DNA of 64,000 bases from Sporosarcina quadrami (GTDB taxonomy: Bacteria > Bacillota > Bacilli > Bacillales_A > Planococcaceae). Numbering within the stretch: the stretch's first letter is position 1; every line of letters begins with the position of its first letter. Under the pieces are notes generated by a model that made no database searches, was not told the DNA's origin, and saw only the letters and a program-made list of their open reading frames with translations. Both the position numbers and the translations under genes were made by a program. The stretch covers positions 1 through 64,000 of the forward strand of contig NZ_JACSQN010000003.1 in assembly GCF_014836615.1 (NCBI RefSeq), read 5' to 3'. Of the stretch, positions 25,836 to 34,914 are shown piece after piece.

Positions 25836-26504
25836 GTGTTCGGAAGGATGAAAGAAGATATCAACTGCATTTTTGAGCAGGACCCCGCAGCACGCAGTAC
25901 ATTGGAAGTGATTCTTACTTATTCAGGACTTCATGCGGTCTGGTGGCATCGTATTGCTCATGTTTTCTACAAAAGAAGGTTGCTGTTTCTAGCACGGGCT
26001 ATTTCGCAGATCAGCCGCTTCTTCACAGGTATCGAAATCCATCCTGGAGCAACGATCGGACGTCGTCTATTCATTGACCATGGAATGGGCATCGTCATCG
26101 GTGAAACGTGTGAAATCGGTGATGATGTAACGTTGTACCAAGGTGTCACGCTTGGTGGCACGGGCAAAGAAAAAGGAAAGCGTCATCCGACACTTGGTAA
26201 TAATGTGCTTGTAGCGTCAGGAGCAAAAGTGCTCGGTTCCATTAGTATTGGAGACAATAGCAAGGTGGGGGCGGGATCTGTCGTCTTAATCGATGTGCCG
26301 GCCGATTCGACGGTCGTCGGAATACCTGGGAAAGTCGTCATGACGAATGGTGTCCGTGTAAAAAGCCGACATGATCATTCGCACATGCCTGATCCTATAA
26401 CAGACACATGCAACCGGTTGGAAAAAGAAATTGCTTTATTGAAACAGCGCATAGAAGAACTTGAGAACAGGGAAGGGGAAAACGATGAGCATTCAATTGT
26501 ATAA
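25836..26504 (+). CDS. cysE: Serine O-acetyltransferase
   Basis: Makes O-acetylserine for cysteine synthesis. The 222 residues have an N-terminal helical part, then the left-handed beta-helix built of hexapeptide repeats ([34 protein letters not shown]), with the active-site DH pair in IDHGMG and H in RHPTLG. The GTG start is preceded by GGAGGCGA. Its end overlaps cysS by 20 bases; both are under the Cys T-box. Confidence 0.96.
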   Translation: MFGRMKEDINCIFEQDPAARSTLEVILTYSGLHAVWWHRIAHVFYKRRLLFLARAISQISRFFTGIEIHPGATIGRRLFIDHGMGIVIGETCEIGDDVTLYQGVTLGGTGKEKGKRHPTLGNNVLVASGAKVLGSISIGDNSKVGAGSVVLIDVPADSTVVGIPGKVVMTNGVRVKSRHDHSHMPDPITDTCNRLEKEIALLKQRIEELENREGENDEHSIV

Positions 26505-27885
26505 TACGTTAACACGAAAGAAAGAGCAGTTCGTTCCGATGGAAGAAGGAAAAGTGAAAATGTACGTGTGCGGGCCGACCGTCTATAACTATATTCATAT
26601 CGGTAACGCAAGACCAGTCATTGTATTTGATACAGTGAGACGTTATTTGGAGTACCGCGGTTATGAAGTGAATTACGTATCGAACTTTACGGACATCGAT
26701 GACAAGATCATCAATACAGCGAAGGAACTTGGCGAGGAGGTAGGCGAGCTGACTACCCGTTTTATCGATGCCTATTTTGAAGATGTCGGAGCTCTCGGCT
26801 GCGGGAAAGCAGACGCTCATCCGCGTGTTACTGAACATATCGATGATATTATCGCGTTCATACAAGTGTTAATCGACAAAGGATTTGCATACGTCGCGCA
26901 AGGTGATGTGTATTATCGTACACGTAAGTTTGATGGCTACGGAAAATTGTCTCATCAGTCGATTGATGAATTGAAAGTTGGCGCAAGAATTGAAGATAGT
27001 GGTATTAAAGAAAACGCCCTTGACTTCGCACTATGGAAATCCGCTAAAGAAGGCGAAATCGCATGGGATACGCCTTGGGGTGCAGGTCGTCCGGGTTGGC
27101 ACATTGAATGTTCCGTCATGGCTCGAGAACATTTAGGTGATACGATTGATATCCATGCGGGTGGACAGGATTTAACGTTCCCTCACCATGAAAACGAAAT
27201 CGCTCAATCCGAAGCGATGACAGGCAAGCAGTTTGCGCGTTATTGGATGCATAATGGATACATTAACATCGATAATGAGAAGATGTCCAAATCACTTGGA
27301 AACTTCGTGCTTGTCAATGATATCCGTAAACAGATCGATCCAAAAGTGTTACGGTTCTTCATGCTCTCCGTCCATTACCGCCATCCGGTAAACTTCTCAC
27401 AAGATCTCGTTGAGGGTGCATCAAATGGCTTGGATCGCATAAATACTGCTTATACTAACTTGAAATACCGTCTTGAAAAATCCGCCGATCTCGGAGACCA
27501 ACAAGATATTTGGAAGTTTAAAGTGGGTGAAAGCGTCCGTCAATTCGAAGTTGCAATGGATGATGACTTCAATACTGCAAATGCAATCGCTGCGATTTTC
27601 GAACTTGTGAAGACGGCAAACGTCTATCTTCTTGAGAAGAATACACAGAACTCTGTGCTTGCATATTTCATTGCAGCATTTGAAAAACTTATGAGTGTGC
27701 TCGGTTTACCTTTTGCTACTGAAGAAAGTCTTTTGGATGAGGAGATTGAAACACTACTAGAGGAACGCCTGACAGCACGTCGTGAAAAGAATTTCAAACG
27801 GTCTGATGAAATCAGGGATTTATTAAAAGAACAGGGAATCATCCTCGAAGATACCGCGCAAGGGATGCGGTGGAAAAGAGGATGA
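26485..27885 (+). CDS. cysS: Cysteinyl-tRNA synthetase
   Basis: Class I synthetase of 466 residues. The HIGH-type motif is [14 protein letters not shown] is intact in [10 protein letters not shown], and zinc ligands occur in YVCGPTVY and GWHIECS. I chose the ATG at 26485 (MSIQLYNTL) with AAGGGGA nearby; the longer frame starts with a TTG inside cysE and has no site. Regulated with cysE so cysteine supply and charging rise together. Confidence 0.97.
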   Translation: MSIQLYNTLTRKKEQFVPMEEGKVKMYVCGPTVYNYIHIGNARPVIVFDTVRRYLEYRGYEVNYVSNFTDIDDKIINTAKELGEEVGELTTRFIDAYFEDVGALGCGKADAHPRVTEHIDDIIAFIQVLIDKGFAYVAQGDVYYRTRKFDGYGKLSHQSIDELKVGARIEDSGIKENALDFALWKSAKEGEIAWDTPWGAGRPGWHIECSVMAREHLGDTIDIHAGGQDLTFPHHENEIAQSEAMTGKQFARYWMHNGYINIDNEKMSKSLGNFVLVNDIRKQIDPKVLRFFMLSVHYRHPVNFSQDLVEGASNGLDRINTAYTNLKYRLEKSADLGDQQDIWKFKVGESVRQFEVAMDDDFNTANAIAAIFELVKTANVYLLEKNTQNSVLAYFIAAFEKLMSVLGLPFATEESLLDEEIETLLEERLTARREKNFKRSDEIRDLLKEQGIILEDTAQGMRWKRG

Positions 27886-28313
27886 GTGATTTGTATACAT
27901 TGCGTGATATGGACGTCAAACAGCTGAATGCCCTCGCTCTTGCATATATGGGGGATGCTGTGTATGAACAGTCTATTCGTGAACATTTATTGCGTTCGGG
28001 TCGTGTGAAACCGAACACATTGCATAAAGCGGCGACACAGTATGTGTCTGCTAAAGCTCAAGCGGCAAGTGTCAAAATGATGCAGCTCGAAGGCTTCCTT
28101 TCGGATGAAGAGGAAGCCGTGCTGCGTCGCGGTAGAAATGCTAAATCAGGGTCAGTACCAAAAAACACAGACGTCGTCACATACAATTATAGTTCGGGCT
28201 TTGAAGCGGTTATCGGCTATTTATATTTACTTGGCAGACACGATCGTGTTGGAGAGATAATCCGTAAGACGGTGACTTTTATCGAGAATCCTAAAGAGGA
28301 GGGAACATCATGA
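27870..28313 (+). CDS. mrnC: Mini-ribonuclease III
   Basis: Dimeric RNase III-like enzyme without the dsRNA-binding domain; matures 23S rRNA in B. subtilis. The 147 residues show [21 protein letters not shown] with the acidic residues of the RNase III active site. A GTG start with AAGGGA four bases upstream overlaps cysS by 16 bases; an ATG at 27882 is possible. The last four bases overlap rlmB. Confidence 0.93.
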   Translation: MEKRMSDLYTLRDMDVKQLNALALAYMGDAVYEQSIREHLLRSGRVKPNTLHKAATQYVSAKAQAASVKMMQLEGFLSDEEEAVLRRGRNAKSGSVPKNTDVVTYNYSSGFEAVIGYLYLLGRHDRVGEIIRKTVTFIENPKEEGTS

Positions 28314-29068
28314 CAGAACAGGAATCAGAATTGATTGGCGGAAAAAACCCTATAGCGGAGGCGCTTAGATCTGGCAGAGAACTAAATAAGATCTGGATTG
28401 CGGAAGGGTTGAATAAAAAGGGTATCGGTGAAATTCTATCACTTGCAAAAGAGGCAGGTGTCATTGTACAAGCTGTACCTAAGCAGAAGTTGGATGGCAT
28501 GCTCGATATGAATCACCAAGGGATCATCGCTTCCGTTGCGGCGTACGAATACGCTGAACTTGAAGACCTATTCGCGGTTGCACAAGAAAGAGGGGAGGAT
28601 CCGTTATTCCTCATATTGGACGAGCTTGAAGATCCACACAATCTTGGATCTATCCTCAGGACGGCGGACGCTACGGGTGTTCACGGTGTTATAATTCCCA
28701 AACGGCGTTCTGTCGGTTTGACTGGTGTGGTAGCGAAAGCGTCTACTGGTGCTATCGAACATATACCTGTCGTTCGCGTTAACAATCTTTCACAGACTGT
28801 TGAAGAGTTGAAGAGGAAAAACGTCTGGATTGCAGGGACCGATGCGGCGCGCTCACAAGATTATAGGACAATGGATGCGACATTGCCACTCGCGATCATT
28901 ATTGGGAGTGAAGGTAAAGGCATGTCAAGAATTCTGAAAGAAAAATGTGATTTCCTCTATCATTTGCCAATGGTAGGGCAAGTTACTTCGCTGAATGCAT
29001 CTGTCGCGGCTTCGGTGTTGATGTATGAAGTGTTCCGCAAGCGTGATGCTCAAAAGTCACAATCATGA
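28310..29068 (+). CDS. rlmB: 23S rRNA 2'-O-methyltransferase (RlmB/TrmH family)
   Basis: A 252-residue SPOUT methyltransferase. The N-terminal L30e-like substrate domain ([21 protein letters not shown]) is followed by the knotted SAM-binding domain with [24 protein letters not shown] and [13 protein letters not shown]. By homology to RlmB it acts on G2251 (E. coli numbering), but this exact site is inferred. ATGA overlaps tie it to mrnC and rae1. Confidence 0.93.
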   Translation: MTEQESELIGGKNPIAEALRSGRELNKIWIAEGLNKKGIGEILSLAKEAGVIVQAVPKQKLDGMLDMNHQGIIASVAAYEYAELEDLFAVAQERGEDPLFLILDELEDPHNLGSILRTADATGVHGVIIPKRRSVGLTGVVAKASTGAIEHIPVVRVNNLSQTVEELKRKNVWIAGTDAARSQDYRTMDATLPLAIIIGSEGKGMSRILKEKCDFLYHLPMVGQVTSLNASVAASVLMYEVFRKRDAQKSQS

Positions 29069-29580
29069 AACAGGAAATTCTTCTCGTAGACGGCTATAAC
29101 ATAATTGGCGCATGGCCAGAACTTGTGCGTTTGAAGAATGATAATCTGGCCAACGCTCGTGATCGACTAATTGAACGGATGGCTGAATACCAGGCGCATA
29201 CAGGTTGGAAGGTTATCATCCTGTTTGACGCCCATCTCTCGACTGGTATAGAGAAGAAGGATCGTAAATACCGGGTAGAAGTTGTATTTACAAGGGAAAA
29301 TGAAACTGCGGATGAGCGTATAGAGAAGATGGTTTCTGAACTGAGCGGGCGCCGTGTCCAAATTCATGTTGCTACTTCAGATTTAACGGAGCAATGGGTG
29401 ATTTTTGCACAAGGTGCGCTCCGCAAGTCAGCAAGAGAATTAGAGATTGAAATGAACGAGATTGATAAGGCGATTGCGAAAAGAGTAAAGGTAATTCAAG
29501 AGCAACGGCCGTTTTCGAAGATCCAGCTAACAGATGATGTGGCAGAAATTTTCGAAAAATGGCGCCGTGGGATGAAATGA
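29065..29580 (+). CDS. rae1: NYN-domain ribosome-associated endoribonuclease (Rae1/YacP)
   Basis: A 171-residue PIN-like NYN nuclease; the B. subtilis homologue cuts mRNA in the ribosomal A site. The domain starts at LLVDGYNIIGAWPEL with the catalytic aspartate, and continues with VIILFDAH and VATSDLTEQ, both with conserved acidic residues. It overlaps rlmB by four bases and ends the cysE operon; the sigH promoter begins four bases later. Confidence 0.93.
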   Translation: MKQEILLVDGYNIIGAWPELVRLKNDNLANARDRLIERMAEYQAHTGWKVIILFDAHLSTGIEKKDRKYRVEVVFTRENETADERIEKMVSELSGRRVQIHVATSDLTEQWVIFAQGALRKSARELEIEMNEIDKAIAKRVKVIQEQRPFSKIQLTDDVAEIFEKWRRGMK

Positions 29581-29584
29581 ACGG

Positions 29585-29614
29585 TTGACGTTAAAAAATT
29601 CCATACTGTATACT
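29585..29614 (+). promoter_or_regulatory. Sigma-A promoter of sigH
   Basis: TTGACG (29585-29590), 18 bases, TATACT (29609-29614). Confidence 0.75.
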
Positions 29615-29649
29615 AGTTGAAATGGCATTTACGAATCGGGGTGTGGTGA

Positions 29650-30300
29650 TTGGTGGGGAAGATGTACGTTCATGGTGGCAAATCGGATTTCACCGGGCTT
29701 ACTGATGAAGAACTTATCATTCGTGTTCAAAATGGCAGCGCGGACGCACTTGATTTTCTTATTACCAAATATCAAGTCTTCGTGAAAATGAAAGCGCGCT
29801 CATACTTCATGATAGGTGGAGATAGGGAAGACATCATTCAGGAGGGCATGATCGGCTTATATAAAGCGATTAGGGATTTCCGGAATGACCGGTTAAGTTC
29901 ATTTAGGGCATTTGCGGAATTGTGCATTACGAGACAAATCATTACAGCTATTAAAACAGCTACACGTCAAAAGCATATACCGCTTAATACATCGGTGTCG
30001 TTGGACAAGCCTGTGTACGATGAAGAGTCCGATCGTACGCTTATGGATGTAATTGCGGGAGAGGATTTAGATGACCCTGAAGATCTGATGATTCATAAAG
30101 AAGATTATATTCATATGGAAACAGAGATTAATAAAGTGCTAAGTGGATTGGAAAAACAAGTGCTCTCACTCTACTTGGAAGGACAGTCTTATCAAGAAAT
30201 CTCAGATGAGTTGAATAGGCAAGTAAAATCAGTCGATAACGCACTTCAAAGGATTAAACGCAAACTGGAACGGCATATGCAACTGCATCCTGTGTTGTAA
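29650..30300 (+). CDS. sigH: RNA polymerase sigma-H factor
   Basis: Drives early sporulation and competence genes in Bacillales, and marks the host as belonging to a spore-forming lineage. The 216 residues contain sigma region 2 (ALDFLITKYQVFVKMKARSY, then GGDREDIIQEGMIGLYKAI) and region 4 with a helix-turn-helix (YQEISDELNRQVKSVDNAL). The TTG at 29650 has GGGGTG six bases upstream; GTG 29653 and ATG 29662 are possible alternatives. Confidence 0.96.
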   Translation: MVGKMYVHGGKSDFTGLTDEELIIRVQNGSADALDFLITKYQVFVKMKARSYFMIGGDREDIIQEGMIGLYKAIRDFRNDRLSSFRAFAELCITRQIITAIKTATRQKHIPLNTSVSLDKPVYDEESDRTLMDVIAGEDLDDPEDLMIHKEDYIHMETEINKVLSGLEKQVLSLYLEGQSYQEISDELNRQVKSVDNALQRIKRKLERHMQLHPVL

Positions 30301-30303
30301 AAC

Positions 30304-30336
30304 TGCTTGAATTTGGATTTCCAAGCATTTTCCATA
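30304..30336 (+). terminator. Weak terminator after sigH
   Basis: TGCTTG and CAAGCA pair over 6 bp with a 12-base loop, followed by TTTTCC. Confidence 0.4.
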
Positions 30337-30339
30337 CTA

Positions 30340-30368
30340 TTGACATGGTGATTGTTAGATGGTACTCT
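30340..30368 (+). promoter_or_regulatory. Candidate promoter of rpmG-secE
   Basis: TTGACA (30340-30345), 17 bases, TACTCT (30363-30368); perfect -35, weak -10. Confidence 0.5.
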
Positions 30369-30434
30369 TTAGCAAGACAATGGCTAAATACTTCAGAAAT
30401 TTATAAAACAATCACGGAAGTTTAAGGTGATGAA

Positions 30435-30584
30435 ATGTCAGGAAAGATAACATTATGTTGTGATCGTTGTGGAGCAAGAAACTATGTTACACCAGTGGGC
30501 GATAAAAAAACAACGACCCGATTTACAGTTAAGAAATTTTGCAGTCAATGCAATTCGCATACAGAACATAAACAGTCGATTTAA
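30435..30584 (+). CDS. rpmG: 50S ribosomal protein L33
   Basis: Forty-nine residues: begins MSGKITLCCDRCGARNYVT, with zinc pairs C9/C12 and C36/C39, so this is a zinc-binding (C+) form. AAGGTGATGAA precedes the ATG. It sits directly before secE, as in other Bacillales. Confidence 0.93.
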   Translation: MSGKITLCCDRCGARNYVTPVGDKKTTTRFTVKKFCSQCNSHTEHKQSI

Positions 30585-30636
30585 TGGATTGGCTGACGGT
30601 AACAACATATCTACTTATTCGGAGGTCTATGAAGGA

Positions 30637-30822
30637 ATGGGGAAAATAACCGGTTTTTTAAAGGATGTCGTCTCGGAAATGCGCAAGGTCAGCTGGCCTA
30701 AACGCAAAGAGCTGACACGTTACACGATTGTCGTCATTTTTACAGTCATTTTCATGGCGGTATATTTTGGGGTAGTCGATTTAGGCATTTCACAAGTAAT
30801 GGAATGGTATGTTGCGTTATAA
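30637..30822 (+). CDS. secE: Preprotein translocase subunit SecE
   Basis: A 61-residue single-span protein of the SecYEG channel: amphipathic helix with the signature SEMRKVSWPKRKELTR, then one transmembrane helix (about 30-52). The ATG at 30637 follows GAAGGA, with a stronger GGAGGT ten bases upstream. Longer frames run upstream over rpmG and are not coding. Confidence 0.94.
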   Translation: MGKITGFLKDVVSEMRKVSWPKRKELTRYTIVVIFTVIFMAVYFGVVDLGISQVMEWYVAL

Positions 30823-30851
30823 TAAGACAGTATGAATATCCCTGCTGAAAA

Positions 30852-30883
30852 TATCCCGTCAATTCTTAATGAACGGGTTTTTT
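30852..30883 (+). terminator. Terminator-like hairpin between secE and nusG
   Basis: CCCGT (30855-30859) pairs with ACGGG (30873-30877), followed by six T. The stem is short. Confidence 0.5.
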
Positions 30884-30941
30884 CATTTTACGCAAAATCG
30901 AAATTCAGACTATGTGCAATCGAACATAATAATTAAGGTAA

Positions 30942-30971
30942 AGGAGGGACGGACAAACAGTCCTCGTCACT
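30942..30971 (+). promoter_or_regulatory. Hairpin between the nusG ribosome site and start codon
   Basis: GGAGG (30943-30947) is 30 bases from the ATG at 30978. In between, GACG-GAC (30948-30954) can pair with GTC-CT-CGTC (30960-30968) around AAACA, which would bring the site to an effective nine bases from the ATG. A competing fold, GAGGGAC with GTCCTC, would hide the ribosome site. Confidence 0.5.
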
Positions 30972-30977
30972 ATGGAA

Positions 30978-31511
30978 ATGGAGAAGAATTGGTATGTTGT
31001 CCATACGTATTCAGGTTATGAAAATAAGGTGAAAGCCAACCTGGAAAAGCGTGTTGAGACAATGGGCATGCAAGATAAAATATTTCGAGTAGTCATTCCT
31101 GAAGAACAGGAGACAGACTTCAAAGACGGCAAAAAGCGCACTGTCATGAAGAAGACATTCCCAGGATACGTCCTTGTGGAAATTATAATGACAGATGATT
31201 CATGGTATGTGGTACGCAATACACCAGGTGTCACTGGTTTTATCGGTTCATCAGGCGGAGGTGCAAAACCGACTCCGTTACTTCCTGAAGAAGTGGATTT
31301 CATCCTGAAACAGATGGGCATGAAAGAACGTAAAGCAGAAGCTGACTTCAGCATTGGTGAAATGGTCGAAGTGCTTGAAGGGCCGTTTGCACACTTCCAA
31401 GGTAAAGTGGAAGAGCTGGATCAAGATAAAGGCAAAGTTCGCGTTTCTGTCGACATGTTCGGTAGAGAAACAATTATGGAACTTGACTTTACGCAAGTGG
31501 AAAAATTATAA
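30978..31511 (+). CDS. nusG: Transcription elongation and termination factor NusG
   Basis: A 177-residue protein with the NGN domain (WYVVHTYSGYENKVK, FPGYVLVEI) that binds the RNA polymerase clamp, and a C-terminal KOW domain (GEMVEVLEGPFAHFQGKVEEL) that contacts S10 or Rho. I favour the second ATG (MEKNWYVV), which fits the family; an ATG six bases earlier would add two residues. Neither has a ribosome site at normal linear spacing. Confidence 0.96.
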   Translation: MEKNWYVVHTYSGYENKVKANLEKRVETMGMQDKIFRVVIPEEQETDFKDGKKRTVMKKTFPGYVLVEIIMTDDSWYVVRNTPGVTGFIGSSGGGAKPTPLLPEEVDFILKQMGMKERKAEADFSIGEMVEVLEGPFAHFQGKVEELDQDKGKVRVSVDMFGRETIMELDFTQVEKL

Positions 31512-31523
31512 ACGATTTACTAC

Positions 31524-31552
31524 TTGCAAGACAAGCGTATTAATGGTATCAT
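31524..31552 (+). promoter_or_regulatory. Sigma-A promoter of rplK-rplA
   Basis: TTGCAA (31524-31529), 17 bases, TATCAT (31547-31552). Confidence 0.75.
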
Positions 31553-31633
31553 TTCAAAGGTCAGACTGTTATAGTAACAGGCTGGACGGATTAACCAAAT
31601 TCTACCGGGTCAAACCGGCAAGGCACATATTGA

Positions 31634-31658
31634 GTGGGAGGGGCAACCCTATTACCAC
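31634..31658 (+). promoter_or_regulatory. L1-type translational operator candidate, copy 1
   Basis: GTGGGAGG followed by GGCAACCC and TTACCAC: an outer GTGG/CCAC stem around a GGG/CCC stem. It lies in the rplK leader 27 bases before the start. L1 controls rplK-rplA by binding an mRNA site in many bacteria; identity here is inferred. Confidence 0.5.
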
Positions 31659-31684
31659 ATCACGGACTTAAGGAGGTGTGTCTC

Positions 31685-32110
31685 GTGGCTAAAAAAGTAA
31701 CCAAAATTGTGAAATTGCAAATCCCTGCAGGTAAAGCTAACCCAGCTCCACCAGTTGGACCAGCACTAGGTCAAGCAGGTGTTAACATTATGGGATTCTG
31801 TAAAGATTTCAACGCACGTACAGCTGATCAAGCAGGTCTAATTATTCCTGTTGAAATTACTGTATTTGAAGATCGTTCTTTCACTTTCATTACAAAAACT
31901 CCACCAGCAGCAGTATTGCTGAAGGTTGCAGCTAATCTTCAAAAGGGTTCAGGTGAACCTAACAAGAAGAAAGTAGCTACTGTAAAACGCGATAAAGTTC
32001 GCGAAATTGCAGAGCAAAAGATGGAAGATTTAAACGCAGCGTCGGTTGAAGCAGCGATGGCAATGGTTGAAGGTACTGCGCGCAGTATGGGAATCACGAT
32101 CGAAGACTGA
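31685..32110 (+). CDS. rplK: 50S ribosomal protein L11
   Basis: A 141-residue protein of the GTPase-associated centre; binds 23S rRNA helices 43/44 and is needed for the stringent response through RelA. Characteristic parts are [18 protein letters not shown] and [20 protein letters not shown]. The start is GTG with AGGAGGTGTG upstream; the longer frame begins in the leader. Confidence 0.97.
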   Translation: MAKKVTKIVKLQIPAGKANPAPPVGPALGQAGVNIMGFCKDFNARTADQAGLIIPVEITVFEDRSFTFITKTPPAAVLLKVAANLQKGSGEPNKKKVATVKRDKVREIAEQKMEDLNAASVEAAMAMVEGTARSMGITIED

Positions 32111-32139
32111 TTCGTGTAACTTAACGCGTTTCTTTGTGG

Positions 32140-32171
32140 GGGTTGCGCTTGTTCCGTGGAACACGCAACCC
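32140..32171 (+). other. Stem-loop in the rplK-rplA gap
   Basis: GGGTTGCG pairs with CGCAACCC, and inside it GTTCC pairs with GGAAC around a 2-base tip. No T-run follows, so it more likely protects or processes mRNA than ends transcription. Confidence 0.6.
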
Positions 32172-32177
32172 TTATTC

Positions 32178-32204
32178 GTGGGAGGTTCAATCCGTTAAAA
32201 CCAC
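32178..32204 (+). promoter_or_regulatory. L1-type translational operator candidate, copy 2
   Basis: GTGGGAGG...ATCC...ACCAC, matching the motif in front of rplK in its outer parts and spacing. It is 20 bases before the rplA start codon. Confidence 0.5.
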
Positions 32205-32223
32205 AAACGAGGAGGAAATTTAA

Positions 32224-32922
32224 ATGGCTAAAAGAGGTAAAAAGTTCACTGAAGCGGCGAAGCAAGTCGACCGTAATGAAGTGTATGGTATGAAAGAAGC
32301 GATTGAGCTTGCTAAGAAAACAAGCACAGTCAACTTCGATGCAACTGTAGAAGTGGCGTTCCGTTTAGGAATCGACACTCGTAAAAACGATCAGCAAATC
32401 CGTGGAGCAGTTGTGCTTCCAAACGGAACTGGTAAAACACAACGTGTACTCGTTTTCGCAAAAGGCGAAAAGTTGAAAGAAGCGGAAGCTGCTGGTGCAG
32501 ATTTCGCGGGCGACGCAGAGTATATCGCTAAAATCCAACAAGGCTGGTTCGATTTCGACGTTATCGTTGCAACTCCGGACATGATGGGCGAAGTTGGTAA
32601 AATCGGTCGTGTTTTAGGACCAAAAGGCTTAATGCCAAACCCTAAAACAGGCACAGTAACATTTGATGTTGCTAAAGCTGTTCAAGAAATCAAGGCTGGT
32701 AAAGTTGAGTACCGTGCTGACAAGGCCGGAATCATCCACGCGCCAATCGGAAAAGTTTCTTTCGATAACGAAAAACTTGAAGAAAACTTCAAAACTGTAT
32801 ATGAAACGATTCTAAAAGCTAAACCTGCTGCAGCAAAAGGAACGTACATGAAGTCTGTGAACGTTACAACTACAATGGGTCCTGCTATTAAGGTCGATTC
32901 TTCATCAGTTATTTCTAAATAA
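32224..32922 (+). CDS. rplA: 50S ribosomal protein L1
   Basis: A 232-residue protein of the L1 stalk that guides tRNA out of the E site, and often a translational repressor of its own operon. The signature [23 protein letters not shown] appears here as [20 protein letters not shown]. The ATG follows GAGGAGG. Confidence 0.97.
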   Translation: MAKRGKKFTEAAKQVDRNEVYGMKEAIELAKKTSTVNFDATVEVAFRLGIDTRKNDQQIRGAVVLPNGTGKTQRVLVFAKGEKLKEAEAAGADFAGDAEYIAKIQQGWFDFDVIVATPDMMGEVGKIGRVLGPKGLMPNPKTGTVTFDVAKAVQEIKAGKVEYRADKAGIIHAPIGKVSFDNEKLEENFKTVYETILKAKPAAAKGTYMKSVNVTTTMGPAIKVDSSSVISK

Positions 32923-32927
32923 AACCA

Positions 32928-32956
32928 TTGACATAACAGGAATCTTGTAGTAAGAT
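32928..32956 (+). promoter_or_regulatory. Sigma-A promoter of rplJ-rplL
   Basis: TTGACA (32928-32933), 17 bases, TAAGAT (32951-32956), immediately after the rplA stop. Confidence 0.82.
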
Positions 32957-32983
32957 TTCGTTTGTTATGAATTAAATCATTTG

Positions 32984-33102
32984 TACCGTAGACAGCAGGG
33001 GCGTTAATCGCTTAATCTTCCTGCCGAGGACAAGACGCTCATTTATTTAAGATGACGACTTTTCTGCCCTCGTGGTCTACTTTGTAGATTGCGGGGGCTT
33101 TT
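32984..33102 (+). promoter_or_regulatory. L10 leader with attenuator
   Basis: ACCGTAGACAGCAGG...CCTGCCGAGGACAAG is the conserved Firmicutes L10 leader, with P1 formed by GTAGAC (32988-32993) and GTCTAC (33075-33080). The same GTCTAC is also part of a terminator: GCCCTCG (33066-33072) with CGGGGGC (33092-33098), inner TCTAC/GTAGA, then TTTTC. The two folds exclude each other. L10 or L10-L12 complex is the known ligand in this family. Confidence 0.88.
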
Positions 33103-33145
33103 CATATCGGTATGAATGACCCGAATACTTATAGGAGGTGTCAAG

Positions 33146-33646
33146 ATGAGCAAAGTAATTGAAGCTAAACAAGCAGTTGTAGAAGAGATTTCAAACAAAT
33201 TGAAATCTGCAGTTTCTGTTGTAGTTGTTGACTATCGTGGTCTTAACGTCAGCCAGGTAACTGAACTTCGTAAACAGCTTCGTGATGCAGGTATCGACTT
33301 CAAAGTTTACAAAAACTCAATGACTCGTCGTGCTGCAGAATCAGCAGGACTTGAAGATTTGAACGAACATCTAGTAGGACCTAATGCAATTGCGTTTTCA
33401 ACTGAAGACGTTGTAGCTCCTGCTAAAATTCTTAACGACTTCGCTAAGAAAAATGACAAGCTTGAAATTAAAGCAGGTGTAATCGAAGGATTGGTTTCTT
33501 CTGCGGACGATATGAAAGCATTGGCTGAACTTCCATCACGCGATGGTCTACTATCAATGCTACTCAGCGTTCTTCAAGCTCCAATGCGCAACTTCGCGCT
33601 TGCAACAAAAGCTGTTGCAGAGCAAAAAGAGGAACAAGGCGCTTAA
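33146..33646 (+). CDS. rplJ: 50S ribosomal protein L10
   Basis: A 166-residue stalk base protein that holds the L7/L12 dimers. The N-terminal domain binds rRNA ([21 protein letters not shown]), the C-terminal helix (from about 135) carries L12. I chose the ATG with AGGAGGTG upstream (MSKVIEAKQ). Its leader is self-regulated. Confidence 0.97.
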   Translation: MSKVIEAKQAVVEEISNKLKSAVSVVVVDYRGLNVSQVTELRKQLRDAGIDFKVYKNSMTRRAAESAGLEDLNEHLVGPNAIAFSTEDVVAPAKILNDFAKKNDKLEIKAGVIEGLVSSADDMKALAELPSRDGLLSMLLSVLQAPMRNFALATKAVAEQKEEQGA

Positions 33647-33722
33647 TTTTCATTTTGCAGCCTGAACGACAAAATGCGGGGTAACCCCCGACAAACTAAA
33701 ACCTATCTAGGAGGAAAATATA

Positions 33723-34088
33723 ATGACTAAAGAACAAATCCTTGAAACGATTAAAGAAATGACAGTTCTTGAATTGAATGACCTTGTAAAAGCTATCGAA
33801 GAAGAATTCGGTGTAACTGCTGCAGCTCCAATGGCTATGGCTGGTGGCGCTGGTGCTGGTGAAGCTGCTGCTGAGCAAACTGAATTTGACGTAATGCTTA
33901 CATCTGCTGGAGACCAAAAGATTAAAGTTATCAAAGTTGTTCGTGAAATCACTGGCCTAGGCTTGAAAGAAGCGAAAGAAGTAGTTGATAACGCTCCTAA
34001 AGCTATCAAAGAAGCAGTTTCTAAAGAAGAAGCTGAAGAGATGAAAGCGAAACTTGAAGAAGTTGGCGCTGGCGTAGAAGTTAAGTAA
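33723..34088 (+). CDS. rplL: 50S ribosomal protein L7/L12
   Basis: A 121-residue stalk protein that recruits translation GTPases. It has an N-terminal dimer/L10-binding helix region, an Ala/Gly-rich hinge (about 35-52, [17 protein letters not shown]) and the C-terminal factor-binding domain with [26 protein letters not shown] precedes the ATG. Confidence 0.97.
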   Translation: MTKEQILETIKEMTVLELNDLVKAIEEEFGVTAAAPMAMAGGAGAGEAAAEQTEFDVMLTSAGDQKIKVIKVVREITGLGLKEAKEVVDNAPKAIKEAVSKEEAEEMKAKLEEVGAGVEVK

Positions 34089-34107
34089 TTTTTGGATAAA
34101 TGAAGAA

Positions 34108-34147
34108 AGGCTCGTCAACAAACGACGGGCTTTTCTTTGTTTTTTTA
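34108..34147 (+). terminator. Terminator of rplJ-rplL
   Basis: GCTCGTC (34110-34116) pairs with GACGGGC (34124-34130), followed by a long T-rich run. Confidence 0.88.
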
Positions 34148-34188
34148 TCTGCACTAAAACAACCTTTCGAACGGAAGGAAGGATTTAT

Positions 34189-34803
34189 ATGACTGAACAT
34201 TATTATTCTAAAAACCCCTCTGTGAAAAGTGATCCAAAAGAATGGCAAGCAGTCATTCGTGATGTGCGGTTGCGTTTTAAAACGGATGCAGGAGTTTTTA
34301 GCAAAGGTGAAGTGGATTTTGGATCTCGGTTGCTTGCTGAATCCTTTGTATTGCCGGAAGTGGACGGAGATTTGCTTGATGTAGGTTGTGGATATGGTCC
34401 AATCGGTTTATCGATTGCCGCATCTTTTCCGGATCGGACTGTCCACATGGTTGATGTGAATGAACGTGCGTTGTCCTTATCGAAGGAAAATGCCAGTTTG
34501 AATGGCATTGGAAATGTGAGCATTTATCCGAGTGATGCGTTATCGGACGTGGTAGCGAAAGATTTTGCCTCGATACTTACGAACCCGCCAATCCGGGCAG
34601 GAAAAGAGACGGTATTCAAAATTTATGATGGTGCATTTTTGAAGTTGGCGACCGGAGGAGAACTTTGGATTGTCATCCAAAAGAAGCAAGGCGCGCCTTC
34701 GACGATGGCTCATTTGGAAGCGCTATTTGGTAACGTTGAAACGATAGTAAAGAAAAAAGGCTATTATATACTGAAAGCCCAAAAAACGTTGACGCAACAA
34801 TAA
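34189..34803 (+). CDS. RsmC-like class I SAM methyltransferase
   Basis: A 204-residue protein with SAM motif I in LLDVGCGYGPIGLSIAASFP, acidic motif II MVDVNERALSLS and the catalytic NPPIRAG, which marks N2-guanine rRNA methyltransferases (RsmC/RsmG1207 type, B. subtilis YbxB position). The rRNA target is inferred. It always sits between rplL and rpoB in Bacillales. The rpoB promoter begins within its last codons. Confidence 0.92.
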   Translation: MTEHYYSKNPSVKSDPKEWQAVIRDVRLRFKTDAGVFSKGEVDFGSRLLAESFVLPEVDGDLLDVGCGYGPIGLSIAASFPDRTVHMVDVNERALSLSKENASLNGIGNVSIYPSDALSDVVAKDFASILTNPPIRAGKETVFKIYDGAFLKLATGGELWIVIQKKQGAPSTMAHLEALFGNVETIVKKKGYYILKAQKTLTQQ

Positions 34804-34817
34804 TGTTGTGGTAGCAT
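34789..34817 (+). promoter_or_regulatory. Promoter of rpoB-rpoC inside the methyltransferase gene end
   Basis: TTGACG (34789-34794), 17 bases, TAGCAT (34812-34817). The spacer contains an inverted repeat, CAACA-ATAA-TGTTG (34795-34808). Confidence 0.7.
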
Positions 34818-34914
34818 AGTAAAATGCATAAATAATATAATGCGGTCGTGTGCCCTTTTGCATAAGTATTGGAAATCTAAGGCATACTGGCAATGGATAA
34901 AAGATTGTTAAACC

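Noticed and set aside
30460-30636. N-terminal extension of SecE
   Set aside because: It overlaps rpmG in another frame; the short SecE with its own ribosome site fits the family.
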